A stretch of 64,000 nucleotides of DNA. Source: Candidatus Villigracilis saccharophilus. Lineage in GTDB: Bacteria > Chloroflexota > Anaerolineae > Anaerolineales > Villigracilaceae. Of the stretch, positions 60,215 through 64,000 are shown piece by piece. The position numbers and the translations under genes are program-made. The notes below the pieces were generated by a model. That model did not search any database and was not told the origin of the DNA. It saw only the letters and a program-made list of their open reading frames with translations. Location of the stretch: assembly GCA_016709305.1 (NCBI GenBank), contig JADJNA010000008.1, forward strand, positions 1 to 64,000, in the 5' to 3' direction. How positions within the stretch are numbered: position 1 is the first letter of the stretch; every line of letters starts with the position of its first letter.

Positions 60215-61285
60215 ATGCCCCCCATAAAAACGCTTCTCGCTCTCTCCGTAATTCTGGTCCTGTCTCTGGCTTGTGTCACTTTATTGGGCGCGCCGGCATC
60301 CCAGCCGCCCACATATGTTCCACAGCCTCTGTCCGAGATCACACAGATTCCAGCCGCAGAAATTCCGACTGAGATCCCAACGGAAATCCCCGATGAATTC
60401 CTTTCCTGCCCCGTGATCACGCAAAGGATTATTGAAGCGAATTCCACTGTTCTTGTGGAAGGGGAATCTGAAACCATGGATTTTGGCGCACGTGACGAAG
60501 ATAACACCACCTATATAGTTACGTATCTTGTTTCAGGGAATGAGATCAATGATCCCAGTTTTGAAAGTGTGTCAGCCGACTTGCAGGATGAGCAGGATGA
60601 TACCGCTGCGCATCAAAAACTTTGGGAGTATTTCACGAACCTTATCCCGCTCGAAGGCAGGCAGGATCTTGCCGAATTTTCCGTGATGACAGATGGACAG
60701 GATAATGTATTGGCTGCTGTTGCTCAGACCTACAATGACCCAGCCTTGTGGGGATTGGAAGTGGATATTGCCGACTCACAGGAGTATGACTATCTCAGTT
60801 ACACACTTGTCCACGAGTTTGCGCATCTGCTGACTCTAGGCCCGGATCAAGTCCCGCCAAGTGAGGCTATCTTTAACAATCCTGAAGACAATGATGTTTA
60901 TCTGAACGAAGTGTCCGCTTGTCCCAACTTTTTTCCCGGTGAAGGCTGTTCCAATAGCGATTCTTATATCAATCAGTTCTATGATCGTTTCTGGCGTGAT
61001 ATTTATGAGGAATGGGATGCGATCAATTTGGAGGAAAATGATGATAAATATTATGAACGCCTTGATGAATTTTATTACAATTACCAAGACCAATTCTTAA
61101 CTGATTACGCTGTCACCCATCCCGCGGAGGATATCGCGGAATCTTTTTCGTTCTTTGTCTTTGGCGAAAAGCCCGCAGGAGATACCATCGCAGAACAAAA
61201 GATACTCTTCTTTTATAATTACCCCGAGCTGGTTGACCTGCGCTTAAACATCCTAAACAACCTGTGTGTATCATTTCCACAATAA
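60215..61285 (+). CDS. Putative zinc metalloprotease lipoprotein (HEFAH)
   Basis: 356 residues. Lipoprotein signal with lipobox LSLAC (Cys20), then a Pro/Thr/Ile spacer (EIPTEIPTEIP). The domain has a zincin motif HEFAHLLTLG at about 200-209, with Glu and Asp-rich surroundings; the third ligand may be the Glu in LNEVSACPNFF or a later His. A long acidic, Tyr-rich helix follows (YYERLDEFYYNYQDQ). No family name is certain. It would act outside the cell on the membrane. It starts 40 bases after the cluster terminator, so it is a separate unit. Confidence 0.7.
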   Translation: MPPIKTLLALSVILVLSLACVTLLGAPASQPPTYVPQPLSEITQIPAAEIPTEIPTEIPDEFLSCPVITQRIIEANSTVLVEGESETMDFGARDEDNTTYIVTYLVSGNEINDPSFESVSADLQDEQDDTAAHQKLWEYFTNLIPLEGRQDLAEFSVMTDGQDNVLAAVAQTYNDPALWGLEVDIADSQEYDYLSYTLVHEFAHLLTLGPDQVPPSEAIFNNPEDNDVYLNEVSACPNFFPGEGCSNSDSYINQFYDRFWRDIYEEWDAINLEENDDKYYERLDEFYYNYQDQFLTDYAVTHPAEDIAESFSFFVFGEKPAGDTIAEQKILFFYNYPELVDLRLNILNNLCVSFPQ

Positions 61286-61289
61286 GACT

Positions 61290-61853
61290 ATGACCAAAAT
61301 TCCCATTCCAGAATCCTATTGGGTCGAAGAAAATCGATTCCTGGCGGGTGAATATCCCGCTACTTATGGTATTGAATCCACCCGTCAGCGCATGGACTTG
61401 TTCCTTGAAGCAGGAGTTACCTCATTTTTTGACTTGACCCAATCTCATGAGCTTGCGCCATACGAGCCCATCCTAAAAGAACAGGGCGAGATATTTGCCA
61501 TCACGACTAGCTACCAGCGTTTTCCTATCCGTGATCATAGTACTCCTTCAGCGGATATGATGACAGATATTCTGGATGCCATTGACCTGGCGATCAATAG
61601 TGGAAGATGTGTTTATGTCCATTGCTGGGGCGGGATCGGGCGGACCGGCATGGTGGTTGGCTGTTATCTTGTGCGGCATGGGGCAACGAATGCAGAAGCC
61701 GCGGCTCAGGTAAATAAGTTATTCAAGACCAGACCCAATAATCCGTATTTTGCGCGCTCGCCTGAGAGCGATGAGCAGGTAAACTTTATCCTGAATTGGT
61801 GGGAAGACCCCGACCGTCTGCGTAGAAATAATCAGAAATTTTGCGAAGGATGA
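61290..61853 (+). CDS. Tyrosine phosphatase family protein
   Basis: 187 residues with the phosphatase loop VHCWGGIGRTG at about 110-120 (C112, R118; CX5R) and the general-acid region before it (RFPIRDHSTP, Asp in a WPD-like loop). It is of the compact dual-specificity type. ATG 61290 is chosen; an open frame starts eight codons earlier inside the lipoprotein gene. The gene begins four bases after that stop and its own stop overlaps the methyltransferase start, so the three may be cotranscribed. Cytosolic. Confidence 0.85.
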   Translation: MTKIPIPESYWVEENRFLAGEYPATYGIESTRQRMDLFLEAGVTSFFDLTQSHELAPYEPILKEQGEIFAITTSYQRFPIRDHSTPSADMMTDILDAIDLAINSGRCVYVHCWGGIGRTGMVVGCYLVRHGATNAEAAAQVNKLFKTRPNNPYFARSPESDEQVNFILNWWEDPDRLRRNNQKFCEG

Positions 61854-62569
61854 ACTGGCATTCACGTTATCTCCAGCAAGCCGCATGGACTCGAGACCTG
61901 AGAGTCTACTTATTTGAACAGGCGGGATTGGCGAATGCGCGATCTGTGCTTGAGGTTGGCTGCGGCACGGGCGCAGTCCTGCGTGAACTGAATACCCCCG
62001 CCGCCATTCATGGCCTTGACTTCAATCCTGCTGCGCTCAGTGAATGCAGAATCCACGCTCCGTCAGTTTTTCTTGCGCGCGGCGATGGATACAGCCTGCC
62101 ATACCCGGATAAATATTTTGATATCGCATACTGTCATTTTCTTTTGCTGTGGGTGAAAGATCCATATCAGGTGGTGTGCGAGATGGCGCGCGTCAGCCGT
62201 GCTGTATTGGCGCTGGCTGAACCAGATTACAGTGGACGCGTGGATGAACCAGCCGGGCTTAAATTGTTGGGGGAGTGGCAGACTGAGGCATTGCGGCGGC
62301 AGGGGGCAGATCCAAAATTTGGCGCGCAGCTTGCAGAGACGTTCTATCAGGCGGGGATCAAACTTATTGAAACCGGACCCATTCAAAGTCAGGCTGTGAT
62401 GCGTTCTGCCGAAGATTGGGAAAATGAATGGGTGGTGATCGAATCTGATCTGGAAGGCTCGGTTACAGGGCAGGAAATCCAGAAAATGAGAGAACTGGAC
62501 AAGGCGACGCGTAGCCGTAATGAGCGCTGCTTGCATGTTCCCACGTTTTTCGCCTGGGGTAAGACTTAA
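61850..62569 (+). CDS. Class I SAM-dependent methyltransferase
   Basis: 239 residues. SAM site VLEVGCGTGAVLREL at about 34-48 (motif I), acidic GLDFNPAALSEC (motif II), and FDIAYCHFLLLWVKDP (motif IV/V) of the UbiE/Methyltransf_11 group. Substrate unknown. ATG 61850 overlaps the phosphatase stop as ATGA, and GAAGG lies directly before it, giving tight coupling. It is followed by signal peptidase I after about 25 bases. Confidence 0.85.
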   Translation: MNWHSRYLQQAAWTRDLRVYLFEQAGLANARSVLEVGCGTGAVLRELNTPAAIHGLDFNPAALSECRIHAPSVFLARGDGYSLPYPDKYFDIAYCHFLLLWVKDPYQVVCEMARVSRAVLALAEPDYSGRVDEPAGLKLLGEWQTEALRRQGADPKFGAQLAETFYQAGIKLIETGPIQSQAVMRSAEDWENEWVVIESDLEGSVTGQEIQKMRELDKATRSRNERCLHVPTFFAWGKT

Positions 62570-62594
62570 GAACCAGTCAACTTCGAAAAAAGAG

Positions 62595-63305
62595 ATGTAT
62601 AATCTCGACGAAGATTTGGAGGCATGTTTGGAAACCACAAACCAGGAAGAGCAGTTGGATGCACCCATCGCCACGCAGGTGGAAGGTGCTGAGTTACCGG
62701 AGACGGGAGAGGAAAAAATAAATTGGGGCAGGTTTGCGCTTGATATTATTGAAACGCTTGCTTTGGCTGTTATTTTATTTTTAGCGATCAACGCCATGTC
62801 GGCGCGTGTTCGCGTGGATGGGTTCAGCATGCGGCCAACCCTGGAAGACGGCGAGTTTGTGCTGGTCAGTAAAATGAGCTATTTGTTTGGCGAGGTACAG
62901 CGCGGCGATATTATTGTGTTCCATTTCCCGATGAATCCGGAAGAGGAATTGATCAAGCGTGTGATCGGCCTGCCCGGAGATTCTGTGAGTGTTCACAACG
63001 GCGTGGTTTCAGTGAATGGACAGGTTTTGAATGAGTTGTATATTTCAAGTGCGCCTGCTTATTCCGGTGACTGGCAGGTTTTGGATGGACAGCTTTTTGT
63101 TCTGGGCGATAACCGCAACAATTCGAATGATTCAAAAGATTGGGGACTTTTGCCCTTTGATCAGATCGTGGGCAAGGCGGTCTTGATCTATTGGCCGCCG
63201 CCTTTTTGGGATGTACTAGAGCATCCTCAATTGATCACATGGGCCCAATCGCCTTATGCGGCAGTTAATAATTCCTCGCGCAGCGTCAATTCTTTTATGC
63301 AGTAG
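62595..63305 (+). CDS. lepB: Signal peptidase I
   Basis: 236 residues. One transmembrane helix (about 50-70, ETLALAVILFLAINAM) follows an acidic cytoplasmic N-terminus. The catalytic Ser is in VDGFSMRPTLEDGE (about residue 79) and the Lys in EELIKRVIGLPGD (about residue 119). The conserved LGDNRNNSNDSKDWG box is present. It removes signal peptides from exported proteins, of which this window encodes several. ATG 62595 is preferred; the frame is open upstream inside the methyltransferase gene. No obvious ribosome site, AAAAAAGAG only. Confidence 0.9.
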   Translation: MYNLDEDLEACLETTNQEEQLDAPIATQVEGAELPETGEEKINWGRFALDIIETLALAVILFLAINAMSARVRVDGFSMRPTLEDGEFVLVSKMSYLFGEVQRGDIIVFHFPMNPEEELIKRVIGLPGDSVSVHNGVVSVNGQVLNELYISSAPAYSGDWQVLDGQLFVLGDNRNNSNDSKDWGLLPFDQIVGKAVLIYWPPPFWDVLEHPQLITWAQSPYAAVNNSSRSVNSFMQ

Positions 63306-63313
63306 GATTTTAT

Positions 63314-63610
63314 ATGAGTGAACCCGATACCATCTCTCGCTCCAACGCCTGCTATGAATGTCACGCCGGCATCATGCAGCCGCGGCATCTCACTTACTTT
63401 ACCTGGCTTGGTGAAGAACTAATCACCGTGCCGCATTTTCCCGCCTGGATCTGTGATGTGTGCGGCAAACGCGAATATGATGAAAAAGCCATCCAGTGGT
63501 TGAACATGCTGCTTGACCCGAATGCGGGCAAGCCCACCACGAACCGCCGCCGCGCGCCGCTTGCCCCCCGTCCTCATCATGGCGCACATCGCCCGATCCA
63601 TGATTCTTAA
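63314..63610 (+). CDS. YgiT-type zinc-ribbon protein
   Basis: 98 residues with two CX2C knuckles, CYECHAG at about 13-19 and CDVCGKREYD at about 47-56, as in the YgiT/MqsA N-terminal zinc domain. The C-terminal part (NRRRAPLAPRPHHGAHRPIHDS) is basic and probably disordered; a helix-turn-helix is absent. MqsA is an antitoxin, but no toxin gene is beside it. It may bind nucleic acid. The ATG follows the signal peptidase stop by eight bases. Confidence 0.75.
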   Translation: MSEPDTISRSNACYECHAGIMQPRHLTYFTWLGEELITVPHFPAWICDVCGKREYDEKAIQWLNMLLDPNAGKPTTNRRRAPLAPRPHHGAHRPIHDS

Positions 63611-63629
63611 CTGAAAAGGTGATTTCAGT

Positions 63630-64000
63630 ATGTCAATGGATACCTCTCCCCGCACTTATCGTCATCTCTCCGCTGATATTTTAACTTCCGGTTACCGCGT
63701 GGCCGGCAAGATCATGGTCACCAATCATGGCGCCATGGGCATGTTGAACGACCCCACCCGTTCCGCCATGGATGTCAGTGATGCGCGTCTCGCGCGCCTG
63801 CACATGCCTACGAAACTTGTCGATCATTTTGAATTGGTGCGTATGATGAAGAAACATGTCTACGCGGTTTGCCTGTCGCGTCGCGAAGATTTGGGTCCAC
63901 ACGCCATAGTGCGCGGCGGATATACGAGCGTGATCGAATATCCCATCCGCGTTACCACACAAATGTTTGAAATTGAAGGCATCATGGAATTGCCTGGCAG
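63630..64000 (+). CDS. Hypothetical protein, C-terminus beyond window
   Basis: The first 123 residues are visible and run off the right edge. The segment opens MSMDTSPRTYRHLSADILTS, has GAMGMLNDPTRSAMDVSDARLARL and KKHVYAVCLSRREDLGP, with a mixed alpha/beta pattern and no membrane helix. No family was recognised. The start ATG at 63630 has AAAAGGTGATT upstream; the ATG two codons later is an alternative. It lies 19 bases after the zinc-ribbon gene and is probably cotranscribed. Confidence 0.7.
   Translation, partial: MSMDTSPRTYRHLSADILTSGYRVAGKIMVTNHGAMGMLNDPTRSAMDVSDARLARLHMPTKLVDHFELVRMMKKHVYAVCLSRREDLGPHAIVRGGYTSVIEYPIRVTTQMFEIEGIMELPG

Overview
This 64 kb window looks like a chromosomal segment of a Chloroflexota bacterium, most probably class Anaerolineae. 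That is an inference from gene content: an isopentenyl phosphate kinase gene, a citrate synthase and a formate-tetrahydrofolate ligase of eukaryote-like subtype, an aldehyde:ferredoxin oxidoreductase, PT-rich extracellular linkers, and genes whose ATG lies 6-7 bases after a TATAAT-like box. No rRNA, tRNA, CRISPR array, insertion sequence or prophage was recognised.

Layout. 1-7.2 kb: a C39-like protein cut by the window edge, a D-cysteine desulfhydrase-like enzyme, a tight minus-strand operon (serine dehydratase, ADP-forming acyl-CoA synthetase alpha and beta, DUF1330, MOSC protein, small membrane protein) and a nitroreductase. 7.3-13.8 kb: aldehyde:ferredoxin oxidoreductase, a small membrane protein overlapping selA, an M24 peptidase and tsaD. 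13.8-14.1 kb: two copies of a small-RNA-like element. 14.1-23.3 kb, minus strand: tsaC, prmC, two ABC sugar permeases (one fused to a glycosyltransferase-like membrane domain), agmatinase, prfA, then a 49-residue membrane protein, a response regulator and uvrC. 23.3-27.5 kb: a DUF4129/MoxR/DUF58 operon. 27.5-30.9 kb: a two-component system, a broken quinone oxidoreductase and a His-rich membrane protein. 31-38 kb: trxB, mdh, gltA, an S9 oligopeptidase and deoC. 38-42.8 kb: a two-domain aldehyde dehydrogenase (frameshifted), a YdeI-like gene and a decayed second copy, and an EamA transporter. 43-47.5 kb: two tandem SUMF1-fold lipoproteins and a secreted protein. 47.6-53.8 kb: amidase, a probable selenoprotein, fhs, isopentenyl phosphate kinase (frameshifted), a PT-rich membrane protein and a thioesterase. 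54-60.1 kb: a compact cluster around two PqqD-like/radical-SAM-type proteins and a membrane protein ending in an alternating Cys-Ala tail. 60.2-64 kb: a zincin lipoprotein, a tyrosine phosphatase, a methyltransferase, signal peptidase I, a zinc-ribbon protein and a partial gene.

How the genes fit together. Serine dehydratase gives pyruvate, and the ADP-forming acyl-CoA synthetase can turn acetyl-CoA into acetate plus ATP. DeoC gives acetaldehyde, which the adjacent aldehyde dehydrogenase or the ferredoxin-linked oxidoreductase could oxidise. TsaC and TsaD serve t6A tRNA modification. PrmC methylates the release factor encoded by prfA. SelA makes Sec-tRNA, and one gene in the window (49020-49451) carries an in-frame UGA at the first position of a thioredoxin-type UxxC motif with a plausible SECIS hairpin; TrxB could be linked to it.

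Two candidates stand out as undescribed: the Cys-Ala-tail/radical SAM cluster at 54.0-60.1 kb and the thioredoxin-like selenoprotein at 49.0 kb. Several genes are interrupted by single-base changes in homopolymers, and restoring them gives normal family lengths. This points to assembly error rather than gene decay for most of them.
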